A stretch of DNA of 64,000 nucleotides from positions 1,488,001 through 1,552,000 of the forward strand of contig NC_016461.1 of NCBI RefSeq assembly GCF_000226115.1, given 5' to 3'. Below the pieces are notes generated by a model that was not told the origin of the DNA, searched no databases, and was given only the letters and a program-made list of their open reading frames with translations. The stretch is from Thermothielavioides terrestris NRRL 8126 (Eukaryota; Ascomycota; Sordariomycetes; Sordariales; Chaetomiaceae). How positions within the stretch are numbered: the first letter of the stretch is position 1; each line of letters begins with the position of its first letter. The position numbers and the translations under genes are program-made. Positions 1 through 8,575 of the stretch are shown piece by piece.

Positions 1-1020
1 CGTGTTACAGGGTTGATGGCTGCATGACTTCGCGTGATCGGGGTGCCGGGGTCGTGCGTCGCGGGCTTCTCTGCGTCACGCGCTGGAGTCGCGCTTGCGT
101 CTCCCTCGACTTGTGCTGTCGCTGTTGCTTGCGCCGGCGTTTTGAGGCAGGCACGGGAAGGGCGATGCATAAAAGCGCAGAGAACCTGGCTGCTGCGTAC
201 AACACTCCCTGCACTGTAACGACTGGGTCGTGGGCAGGATACCGCGGTCAGTCCTGGATTGTTTTTCGGTTTCGGGAGCTTCCAGTTGGGTCTCGTGTCC
301 GGATACGGCCCCACTTAGATCCCTGCTGTGCTGCAGGCTGCAGCAGAGTCGGTACCTACGTTACCTAATACAGGTACGCCACTGACGACCTTGTGTTCTT
401 CGCCTCTGACATAGGTGTAAAGGGCCGCATGTCCGGAATATGCATACCAGTCAAAATTACTTTAGTTAATGCATCGAGAGATCTTGTCCAACCACCTTAC
501 ATACCTATCTAGAAAAATCAGGTACATTTCCCGGGCCGCTCGAACCGGAGTACGGAATGGAGACTGCCAGAGAGAATGCCCCGTGCCTTGCTCCCTCCAG
601 CGTGTTACTAACGGACTTGCTGGTACGCCACTGACAGCAGGCCGCCCGGCCTCAGTGGAGGGGACCCAACACGCTGTCGCCTATCGCCAGCATTGAAATC
701 GAGGAGGGCATGGTTTAGGTCAACAAGACGGTGAAGTAGTCCACAGAACAGAAAAAGACTCACACATCGCAAAGTATCTTCGATTGTTCTCTGTCTTCAC
801 CTCCAGCCGACTCGGCTCGATGAATAGATGCCCATTATCTATCTATTCGCACGGAGGTTTTCCCTGCCGGGTGTGGGCGGCCCCTTTGCTGGCCTTGCTG
901 AAACCCTTTGAAGGGGAAGATGGCCGGCGCATATAAGTGCTAACCTGCCTCGCGGCCCTGTTGGCACGATCCTTCTCCGCCTGAGCCTCCCTTGGATTGG
1001 CCCTCGGCCAGCTCCTTTGG
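1..1020. other. gene-free left edge, downstream of KAP120
   Basis: I see no convincing coding region here. Short open frames lack recognisable protein features and codon bias. It contains the 3' flank of the KAP120 gene and a 14-base direct repeat (GGTACGCCACTGAC at 373-386 and 622-635). No tRNA-like structure was found. Confidence 0.5.
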
Positions 1021-4000
1021 TCACCCGTCGACCTGCCCTCCAGGCTGGCTCAACCTTTGAAACCCTATCAGCACCTCGCGGTCCACGTTCACCGCCCAGT
1101 TCGCCTCGAACGCCTGCTCCCCGCCAACCCGCTGCACCACATCCGCCAACCGCGCCCTGACAAACTCGTAGGTCACCACGCTGTGCACGGGGTCCTTGGC
1201 CGCGAACTCGCGCTCATGCACGTCCAGCGGCGTGTCGTACTCGTACCGGCCCACCTCGGTCCACACCAGGCTGTCCTGCCCGCCGAGCGTCTCGCCGCTC
1301 GTGCCGTCCGCCAGCTCTGTGACTACGCTGGTCCCTGCCAAGAATGTCAGCTGTCCTCTTCCAATCTCCGGGGTATAAGGAGAAGTCTGAGAGCAAAATT
1401 CCTCCTCTCGGAGGAACAATGACTCCCTGCACAGTCGTAGAGGTGGAATAAACGGGGCAGGTTGTTACTCACACATGGACAAATAGTCTTGCAGGCGTGC
1501 AAGGACCAGATCCTGCATAGGGTTCGGCAGCTCCCAGAGGCGGGTCAGGGCCAGGCACGAGAGTTTCTCGCGCTCGATGTCACCCATGCAGTCGAAGTTG
1601 GCGAACCATTGGCTGCTGAGCCACGACCAGACCTGTTCGATGGGACTGCCGAAGCTGGTCAACATGGTGACGAGGAGGGCCGGGTCCGCGAGCGCGATGC
1701 GGGCGAGCAGGGCGAAATAGTCCGTCTCCTTGACGGTGTTGATCTTGCTGGGTTTCCGGTTGGGCCCGGTGGTTTGGCTGGATTCCCACGCGCTGTGCAG
1801 CCCTTCCAGGATAGCGCGAAGAACGCCGATCTCAAGCAGGTCCTGGACAACGACCGAGACACCCTGGGCGCCGCCGAACGCATCAGCTACGCGGATTACC
1901 AGCTCGATGGACTTCGCGCCCAGCTGTGACTGGTCCCGGCTCCTCGAATCCAGCGTCTTCGCCAGCGCTGCCAGGGTGGGCTGGCGAAGCGCATCGCGAA
2001 GTATGTCTTGCGGCGCCAGGAGTATGTAATCTTTGACGATCTCTAGACACTGAATCGCCACCTCGGAGTCGTACTCCAGAAGCGGCAGCGCGAGCTGGAC
2101 CATCTGCGTGAGGTCAGGGTTTAGAGGCGGCAGGCTCTGCGTTAGTATCGACTTCCACAGGTCGACCGATTCCTCGATGAGGTGGAGGTGGAGTGCCGAT
2201 TCGGGATTCATCGCTTCTCGGAGCAGCGGGATAATCACGCCCTGGTACCGCTGAGACTCGGCACGCATGGATGAGACCAACGACGACATGATGGCGAGGA
2301 TCGACTGTTTAATCATGTACTCCTCGGTGCCGGCAGACTCCCATAGTTTTGGGAGCGTCAGCATGATGGCATCTCCAAACTGCGAGATGTGCGTCTCCAT
2401 GCGGGTTACGATGAGTCGCAGGGTTTCGAGAACCGCCAACTTGGTCTCATCGCTCTCTACCTCCTGGAGGAGATTGACCAGGAGGTTGAACACGTCGGCT
2501 GCAAAGGGTTGAAAGCTTTCACCGTTGAATTCGAAGTCCTCGGCTATATACTTCAGCTGGCGTGCCGCCGTGATGCGGACAACCTCGTCGTTGTGCTCGT
2601 CCTTGGGGTTCATCAGGTGGCGGAAGATGTCGTAAACAACAGGCCTGTTCGCCTGGGATATCTTGATGGAAATCCACTGGCTCAGCAAGATGGCTATGCG
2701 ACGTCGGAGCAGCTTGGCCATGGGACCTTGAATCTGCGCATCCTTGACCAGGAACGTCGTCAGGAATCGGTCGAAATCGAAGGACTGGTGAATGACGGCG
2801 GCCGCGCAGCCGAGGGCACAGTAGGCAGCCTCCTTGGCGACGACGTCCATGCCGGCCTTAGTGACAAGGTCGCAATACTCAAGCAGCGGTTCACCGAGCT
2901 CCTTGTAATGGGTCAAGAGGTCGAGCAGCAGCCTCTCGGCGCAGGGGCGGACCGCCCATTCGTACGCCTGACCTTCGGTCCGCTCCTGCGATTCCCACCC
3001 CTCGGGGTCCTCTTCCCAGGCGTCGAGGTCAGACTTGCGGAAAACAAACAGCTTGCTGATTATGACCTGCACCATGTCGAGAAGCATGTCTCTGGTCAGG
3101 AGCTCGACCTTGATGGTATGTACAGCCTGCTTCTCCAGCTCCTTGGCCTCTGCGCTCCTGTACTTGAAGGTCTGCACCGGGTGGTGGGCGATTGCTACAC
3201 AGCTCCTCAGAAGTAGGAGACCCTTCAGAGCGAGCTTCTCGTAGAGGGGGCCTTCGTGCTTGGGATGCCCCCCGGCTGTCTCGCTCGAGGTCTGCTTAAT
3301 GCCGCCCGATTTCTCAAACACTTCAGAGAAAGCCTTGACGAGGTTCCAGTAGGCCTTGACCAGCGGGATCGAGTTGGGCAGAGCGGGGAAGCTGGCTGGG
3401 TGCATTTCAGACATGTCGATATGAAGCTTGGCGAACTGGATGAGGTGCTTTCCCACCATGTCTTGGTGCGAAATTGGGACCCACGAATCCTGACTGATGC
3501 CGCTCAGGAACTGGTCGAACTGCGACTGTGACAGCGACCAGAAGCCGCACACCATGGCATCTGCATGGGGCTGCTCATAGCCGACAGTTACTAGCCGCCG
3601 TAGGATCTTGAGGGCTGCCAGGCTGTTCTCGACGGAGAATTCGGCGGCGGCCTGGTCGCCGGCGCCTCGCGTCCAAAGTCCCTGCCAATGTGCCGTCTTT
3701 TCGGTATATATACCGCCCAGCAGCTGCACGAGCTCGGGCGTAACACCTTGCAGAGCCGTCTGTGACTTACGCAGACGGGCGGTGCTCAGCTCCTTGACGA
3801 TGCGGAGCAGCACCAGCAGGGCGCCGCGCAGGTGCAGCGGGTTCGAGGCGCTGGCCGATCTCGTCAGTTCGATGAGCGTGGAAAAAGCATCCGGCCACTC
3901 GTTCGGGTAGTCTATTCTGACAATCTTGGCGGTTACGAGCGCGTTGTGGAGCGCAAGGGTTCTGTCTTGCTCGTTGAGCGAGCCCTGCAGGAGCCGCGAG

Positions 4001-4384
4001 CGGATCAACTGCTTGTTCTCGGGCTTGATGGCGTGCTTAGCCGTGTGCCTCCAGTACTTGTCGATGCCATTCTTAAGCAGGATAATGGCGAGGAAGCGGA
4101 CCTGCTTGTCCTGGGATGTGTCGAGAAAGGTGGTCTGAACGCGGCGCCCCAGTCACGGTTAGCATGCGCTTGAAGAAGGCTACGGCGCCCGGCAAGGCGG
4201 GGGAAACCAGCATTACCTGGAGATCGGTGTAGTAGTCCGGATGGGCCTCCCAAGTCTGAAGTTGCTGGCTGGCCGATTGCCGCTGGGCATGATTAGTCGA
4301 AGTGGCAGCAGCGCTGAGCGCCTTCACAAGCTCCCACTGGCTCAGAGGGGCAGCTTCGCCCGGAACCTCGATTGCGAAGCTCAT
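1021..4384 (-). CDS. kap120: importin-beta family karyopherin Kap120 (importin-11 type)
   Basis: Nuclear transport receptor of the importin-beta superfamily. Kap120 binds Ran-GTP and carries cargo, including ribosome-assembly factors, through nuclear pores. Three exons on the minus strand: 4384-4217, 4134-1473 and 1334-1021, with GT-AG introns of 82 and 138 nt. The product is 1047 aa, close to yeast Kap120. The N-terminal importin domain (about residues 25-110) includes the typical stretch QVRFLAIILLKNGIDKYWR, which is completed only by the first splice. The rest is an all-helical HEAT-repeat solenoid. The last exon restores the conserved C-terminus (SMW joined to TSVVTELADG, then PLDVHEREF and NVDREV). 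The start is the ATG of MSFAIEV, because the frame upstream has no family similarity. The gene is followed at 528 nt, on the same strand, by the dehydrogenase gene upstream of it. Family assignment is firm; cargo is inferred from the family. Confidence 0.93.
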
Positions 4385-4912
4385 CGAGAGCCGCCTGTGC
4401 CCCGCGCGGGTTTGCAAAACGGGAATGCAGGTGTCCGCGCCGTTTCGATCTTTTCAAAGTTTGGCAAACAACTGGATAGGGGTTGATGGACGTCACGTTT
4501 GCGGGCGGGCAGTCTTTCCACAGTCGGGCAGGTCATGTAAGGTTAGGTTGTTAGCTTCGTCGACGTTCAAGCAGCCCTCTCTGGTAGGGGTTATGATGGC
4601 GGGGCAGCCACTCGCAGACCCCACACAGCAAGGGAACCCCTGCCTGCCTGTTATGGTAATAATACCGTCACCGCCCAGTAGGTGGTGGACGTTGACTCGT
4701 TCGCGGAAGCGCGTTCGATTCCTACCCCTAAATCGATGAACTTGCCTACCGAGCCAATACACGGCAGTTACGCAGCAATATGAATACGTACGGTAAGAAC
4801 AACAACAGGCCTGATGATTCAATGGCAAACAATGATGCAGCTTGCGTTTGCCGCCCCCTGCGGAACGCGATGGGATTTCCGGCAAGCATCCCGCATGTGC
4901 TGTTGCCCCCCT
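4385..4912. other. intergenic, KAP120 promoter
   Basis: 528 nt between two minus-strand genes, containing the 3' end of the dehydrogenase transcript and the KAP120 promoter. A tRNA-like B-box (GTTCGATTCC near 4708) was examined, but no cloverleaf forms around it. Nothing else was recognised. Confidence 0.5.
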
Positions 4913-5842
4913 TTACCATCCAGGTCCATCTGATGTGCCAGCTTCAACGCCATGGCCGGGCGGCTCGGTGTGCTGCTTCGCCGGGTAGAGACCACCCTTG
5001 TCGCTCTTGGCTCCCAGCCTGCCCTCGTTGATAAACCGCTGAAGGTACGGGATCAAACCCGGGTCCCGGAGGCCGCGCTCGGCGATGTAGTGCTGCTCGA
5101 TGAGACAGACCGTGTCGAGGCCGACCTGATCCATCATCTCGCAGGGCCGCACCGCATTCTTGACGAACAACTCGGTCCACGCGGCATCAAGTTCCTCAGG
5201 CGTGGCAACGCCTTCAGACAGAACCATCAGGCATTCTCGCTTGACAGCAGCCCAGACGCGGTTGAGAATGAACCCGGTAGATTCACGCCGGGCAACGATG
5301 GGGAACATGCCGGACGATCGCAGGTGCGCCTGGAGAAAGGGAAAGATCTCGTCGTGCGTCGAGCCGCTTGTCATGAGCTCCACGATGCGGAGCTTCGGCG
5401 GGATGAAGTAGTGCGTGTTCAACATGCGTCGGGCCGTCTCGGGCTTGACCTTGGCGGCGATCTCTCGCGATTTGTAGGACGAGGAGTTCGTGGCGAGGAT
5501 CGAATCGGACGGCGCAAGCTGCTCGAGCTCGGCAAACGTATCGATCTTGAGGTCCAGCTTCTCCGGAACACACTCGATGACGAGCCAGGCATCTCGGAGT
5601 GCCGGCTTCAAGTCTTGAAATACCTGAACGGAGACGTCCCCGGGCCTGATGGTAGGTTTGTATCGCGGAAGTTCGCTCTTGATGTACTGTTGTGCGGACT
5701 CGACCTGTCGGGCGTCGGGGTCCCTGATGCGCACTTTGTATCCGGTTGAGGCCCAGCAGGCGCCGATGCGCCGTCCCAGTACGCCCGCTCCGAGAATACA
5801 AACCGACCTGCCAGTTGTCGATGGGAGTTTCCAGCAGGCCAT
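4913..5842 (-). CDS. 3-hydroxyacyl-CoA dehydrogenase family protein
   Basis: Single-exon gene for a 309-aa NAD-dependent dehydrogenase of the 3-hydroxyacyl-CoA / 3-hydroxybutyryl-CoA dehydrogenase (lambda-crystallin-like) family, which oxidises 3-hydroxyacyl substrates. The N-terminal Rossmann fold shows the GxGxxG loop in VCILGAGVLGRRIG (about residues 14-27) followed by an acidic residue (RIRDPD) that suits NAD. The catalytic histidine lies in NTHYFIPP, and STGFILNRVWAA begins the C-terminal helical domain. No clear C-terminal PTS1 tripeptide is seen (it ends PGW), so peroxisomal location is unproven. It is divergent from PEX2 and shares a 721-bp promoter with it. The exact substrate cannot be read from sequence. 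Confidence 0.88.
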   Translation of the reverse strand: MACWKLPSTTGRSVCILGAGVLGRRIGACWASTGYKVRIRDPDARQVESAQQYIKSELPRYKPTIRPGDVSVQVFQDLKPALRDAWLVIECVPEKLDLKIDTFAELEQLAPSDSILATNSSSYKSREIAAKVKPETARRMLNTHYFIPPKLRIVELMTSGSTHDEIFPFLQAHLRSSGMFPIVARRESTGFILNRVWAAVKRECLMVLSEGVATPEELDAAWTELFVKNAVRPCEMMDQVGLDTVCLIEQHYIAERGLRDPGLIPYLQRFINEGRLGAKSDKGGLYPAKQHTEPPGHGVEAGTSDGPGW

Positions 5843-6156
5843 GACGGATTGTATTGGGAGGCAACTTGCTTGGAACAGGTGACAGCGGGGTCGGTTGGTT
5901 TATTGGGAATTGCAGCGCGGGAGTTCCTTCCCCCCAGGTCTCCGCAAAGCAGTCGCTCCTCGAACGCCCACGCGAGTACAGACAACGCAGCATAGAAAGA
6001 CCAGTACCATCATGAGCCTGCGGCTATTGAGGCATGCGGCCCTACACCTCCAACTGTTGGGCCTAGGAGATGACGTCGCGCTGCCCCAACTTCGGAAGCT
6101 TGGCCCACAGCTGGGCTGGCTTGCGTGGCACTTAACAGTCTGCGAAGCGACCAATT

Positions 6157-6162
6157 CCGAGG
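6157..6162 (-). promoter_or_regulatory. candidate FarA/FarB site (CCGAGG)
   Basis: Exact reverse complement of the CCTCGG core bound by FarA-type Zn2Cys6 activators in filamentous fungi. It lies 315 nt upstream of the dehydrogenase start and about 400 nt upstream of PEX2. Confidence 0.35.
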
Positions 6163-6394
6163 CATTTTTGGCGTCGCAGTCATCTTGGTCCGCGTCGTCT
6201 CCCTTCGACGAAGATGCCGTAAGTATAAACGTTCGGAAACGACGTTTCTCACCGAACTCTTCCGTGTCGAAGTCAGAACGAAGAACCCATTTCCGGCAAG
6301 TGGGCCACCCCACAGTACGGATAACACGACAGGCTCCGCCCACTGAGCTAGCGCAGCGCGCCAAGGCCGCGGGTCGGCTTTCAGCTGCACGCAA

Positions 6395-6400
6395 CCTCGG
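6395..6400 (+). promoter_or_regulatory. candidate FarA/FarB site (CCTCGG)
   Basis: Exact CCTCGG core, 164 nt upstream of the PEX2 ATG. A single 6-mer can occur by chance; two in one divergent promoter of peroxisome-related genes makes function more likely. Confidence 0.4.
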
Positions 6401-6563
6401 CTTCCCGACTCAATCAATGATGACGGGAGGCTCCGAGATAGCTCCATCCTCAACCACTTTTTATTTTACCTGCGCAATCAACAACAGAACAGCGGCCGGC
6501 AAAAATGCCATTTAGTTTCTTGGGAGCAGCTTCTCTAGGCCTGGAACCAAACGCTCGGATGCA

Positions 6564-8111
6564 ATGAACGATCCAAACCACAGAACCCATGGCGGGAGCG
6601 GCGGCGCCAACGCGCACACCCACAACAACAACAACCCTCATTCCTTCGCACAAGCTCAGCAGCGACTAGCCGCCCGCCGACAGGCACGCGAGGCCGAGGT
6701 GGCCGCCCGCATCGCAACCGTACAGTCCGCCTCGCAGCTACGCGCCCGGATCGCTACCATCCAATCACCCCTCCTTCGCAGGATAGGCACGTCGACCCTC
6801 TCCTTCTGGGATACCATCTCCAGCCGCGAGGGCACGCGCCCTGCCTTCCGCGTGGGCCAGGTGGACGCCGAGTTGCTCGACGAAGAGCTGATCGAGTTAC
6901 TGCGCGGTCAGGTGGGCGACGCGCTGAAGTACATTGGCGGCGGGCGCGGAGGCGCGGGGACCAGCAATTCTGTCCTGCACGACTGGGAAGCCGAGATCTC
7001 GCTTGCGCTGCGGGCGGTGCTGTTCAAACTGACCGTGTGGGATCACGACGCGACGTACGGCGCTGCACTGCAGAACCTAAAGTACACGGATGCGCGGCGC
7101 GACGGCCCGGTGTTGGTGCCGCCCACTAGGTGGCAGAAGTCGCTCTATGGGCTGGCAACCGTTGGCGGGAGATATCTGTGGGCCAAGTGGGAGGCCTGGC
7201 TGCTAGAGCAGGACGATGGATTCGAAGGCCCGAGTCCGCGGGTGCGGCAGCTATCGAGGTGGACTTCGGCCCTGTCGACAATGCACGCGGCCGCCGCGCT
7301 GGCCTCTTTCCTGGTGTTCCTGGTACAAGGCAGGTATCGGACGCTCTTGGATCGGGTGCTGCGAATGCGTCTGGCCCCGCCAACGAGCCAGGTCAGTCGC
7401 GAGGTGTCGTTCGAGTATCTCAACCGCCAGCTTGTGTGGCACGCCTTCACTGAGTTCCTGCTCTTCGTGCTGCCTCTGGTGGGCATAAACCGGTGGAGGC
7501 GTTGGCTGGCACGGACATGGCGGAGGACAAAGAAAATCATGAGCGCGGGCGCCGAGGGCACGGGAGACGAGAAGAAAGGCGAGTATGCATTTCTGCCAGA
7601 ACGCACATGTGCGATCTGTTACCTGGACCAGAACTCGGCAACGAGCGAGAACGAGCTCATGGCTGCCGCATCGAGCGGCCTTATAGGGTCGTCACAGACG
7701 GACATCACCAACCCCTACGAGGCAATCCCGTGCGGATGCACCTACTGCTTCGTCTGCCTGGCGACGAGGATAGAAAGGGAGGAAGGCGAGGGGTGGACAT
7801 GCCTGCGTTGCGGTGCGTTGGTCAAGGAGTGCAAGCCTTGGGGTGGAGACGTCTTGGAGCCCGCGGGCAAGTCAACGGCTCCCAAGACGGTTGTGTTCGC
7901 CGACGACGTCAACGCTCCGTCGGATGGGGGGCACAGCGCGGACGAGCAGCATTCGCAAGTCCTCGTTGAGGCGGACTCTCACAGTGGCGTAAAAAGCCTC
8001 TCATCGCGAACGCCCAGTGTGGCGTCAGATGAAGCAGGCGGCTCAGGGTCTTCTGCATCAGAAGACTTCGAGGCGGAAGAGGAGGGATTTGACGAGGACG
8101 CCGACAGGTAG
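6564..8111 (+). CDS. pex2: peroxin Pex2, RING-finger peroxisomal E3 ubiquitin ligase
   Basis: 515-aa single-exon gene. Pex2 forms, with Pex10 and Pex12, the peroxisomal membrane ubiquitin ligase that recycles the import receptor Pex5. After a His/Asn-rich start, the Pex2/Pex12 N-terminal domain covers about residues 65-310, with hydrophobic segments such as LASFLVFLVQ and FLLFVLPLVGI. The C-terminal RING (about 347-427) begins CAIC and continues PCGCTYCFVC and then CLRC. The usual RING histidine position appears to be a cysteine (CGC where CxH is usual). A Ser/acidic low-complexity tail of about 85 residues follows. The ATG at 6564 is the first in frame and begins MNDPNH. It is divergent from a 3-hydroxyacyl-CoA dehydrogenase and 464 nt upstream of the LeuRS gene. 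Assignment is strong. Confidence 0.92.
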   Translation: MNDPNHRTHGGSGGANAHTHNNNNPHSFAQAQQRLAARRQAREAEVAARIATVQSASQLRARIATIQSPLLRRIGTSTLSFWDTISSREGTRPAFRVGQVDAELLDEELIELLRGQVGDALKYIGGGRGGAGTSNSVLHDWEAEISLALRAVLFKLTVWDHDATYGAALQNLKYTDARRDGPVLVPPTRWQKSLYGLATVGGRYLWAKWEAWLLEQDDGFEGPSPRVRQLSRWTSALSTMHAAAALASFLVFLVQGRYRTLLDRVLRMRLAPPTSQVSREVSFEYLNRQLVWHAFTEFLLFVLPLVGINRWRRWLARTWRRTKKIMSAGAEGTGDEKKGEYAFLPERTCAICYLDQNSATSENELMAAASSGLIGSSQTDITNPYEAIPCGCTYCFVCLATRIEREEGEGWTCLRCGALVKECKPWGGDVLEPAGKSTAPKTVVFADDVNAPSDGGHSADEQHSQVLVEADSHSGVKSLSSRTPSVASDEAGGSGSSASEDFEAEEEGFDEDADR

Positions 8112-8413
8112 CATCATACCGGTGACGCCGGCCTCCCTGAGGACTGCGGGCCGGTCTCCGAGGGAAGTTCGTTGTGTATCTCGACAAATGTACGTGCTGT
8201 ACCTGTATGTACAGGCCCCAATGGGAGTCACACTACGAGTGACGCGCCGCCTTCCCTTTTTGTCCGGAGAGTGTCCCGTCAAATATGCGACGCTGGTCCC
8301 GTCCGGCACACCCTGCGGTGCGCATTGGCTAGGCGGATTACGGATCGCGTGACTGCCACTCATACAGTTGGCGACCGGAGCCGGGGGTGATCTTAGAGCG
8401 GCAGAGTGCGTTG

Positions 8414-8420
8414 TGACTCA
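8414..8420 (+). promoter_or_regulatory. CPC1/Gcn4-type amino-acid control element (TGACTCA)
   Basis: Perfect match to TGASTCA, the site of the bZIP activator CPC1/CpcA/Gcn4. It lies 156 nt before the LeuRS ATG. Confidence 0.6.
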
Positions 8421-8463
8421 CGCCCGTTCTCAGCACCCGCCATGTCAAGCCTTACATGAACTG

Positions 8464-8470
8464 TGAGTCA
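8464..8470 (+). promoter_or_regulatory. CPC1/Gcn4-type amino-acid control element (TGAGTCA)
   Basis: Second perfect TGASTCA match, 106 nt before the LeuRS ATG and 50 nt after the first site. Two such sites in 464 nt are much more than expected by chance. Confidence 0.62.
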
Positions 8471-8575
8471 ACACATCGCATCCCAATCAAAGATCATCGA
8501 GGCTCCTGGCCAAACTGGGGACGGCTCAGTTTCCCCATCAACACTTTTCGCGATTCCGCAATCCCAACCTGAGCC

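Larger units (their letters stand above)
5843..6563. promoter_or_regulatory. shared divergent promoter of the dehydrogenase and PEX2
   Basis: 721 nt between two divergent start codons. Short frames within it show no protein family. It carries two 6-base cores recognised by the fatty-acid response factors FarA/FarB (CCTCGG in either orientation): CCGAGG at 6157-6162 and CCTCGG at 6395-6400. Both genes plausibly belong to peroxisomal fatty-acid metabolism, so shared control is reasonable but inferred. Confidence 0.45.
8112..8575. promoter_or_regulatory. LeuRS promoter region
   Basis: 464 nt between PEX2 and the LeuRS gene on the same strand. No gene is seen. It contains two perfect TGASTCA elements (8414-8420 and 8464-8470), listed separately. 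Confidence 0.55.

Noticed and set aside
2389..3216. 275-codon plus-strand open frame
   Set aside because: Antisense to KAP120 exon 2; composition is that of a shadow frame.
4640..4740. possible tRNA (B-box-like GTTCGATTCC)
   Set aside because: The T-arm flanks do not pair and no acceptor stem or A-box at proper distance exists.
5900..6394. 164-codon minus-strand frame in the dehydrogenase-PEX2 promoter
   Set aside because: Overlapping frames of similar length exist on both strands here and none has family features.
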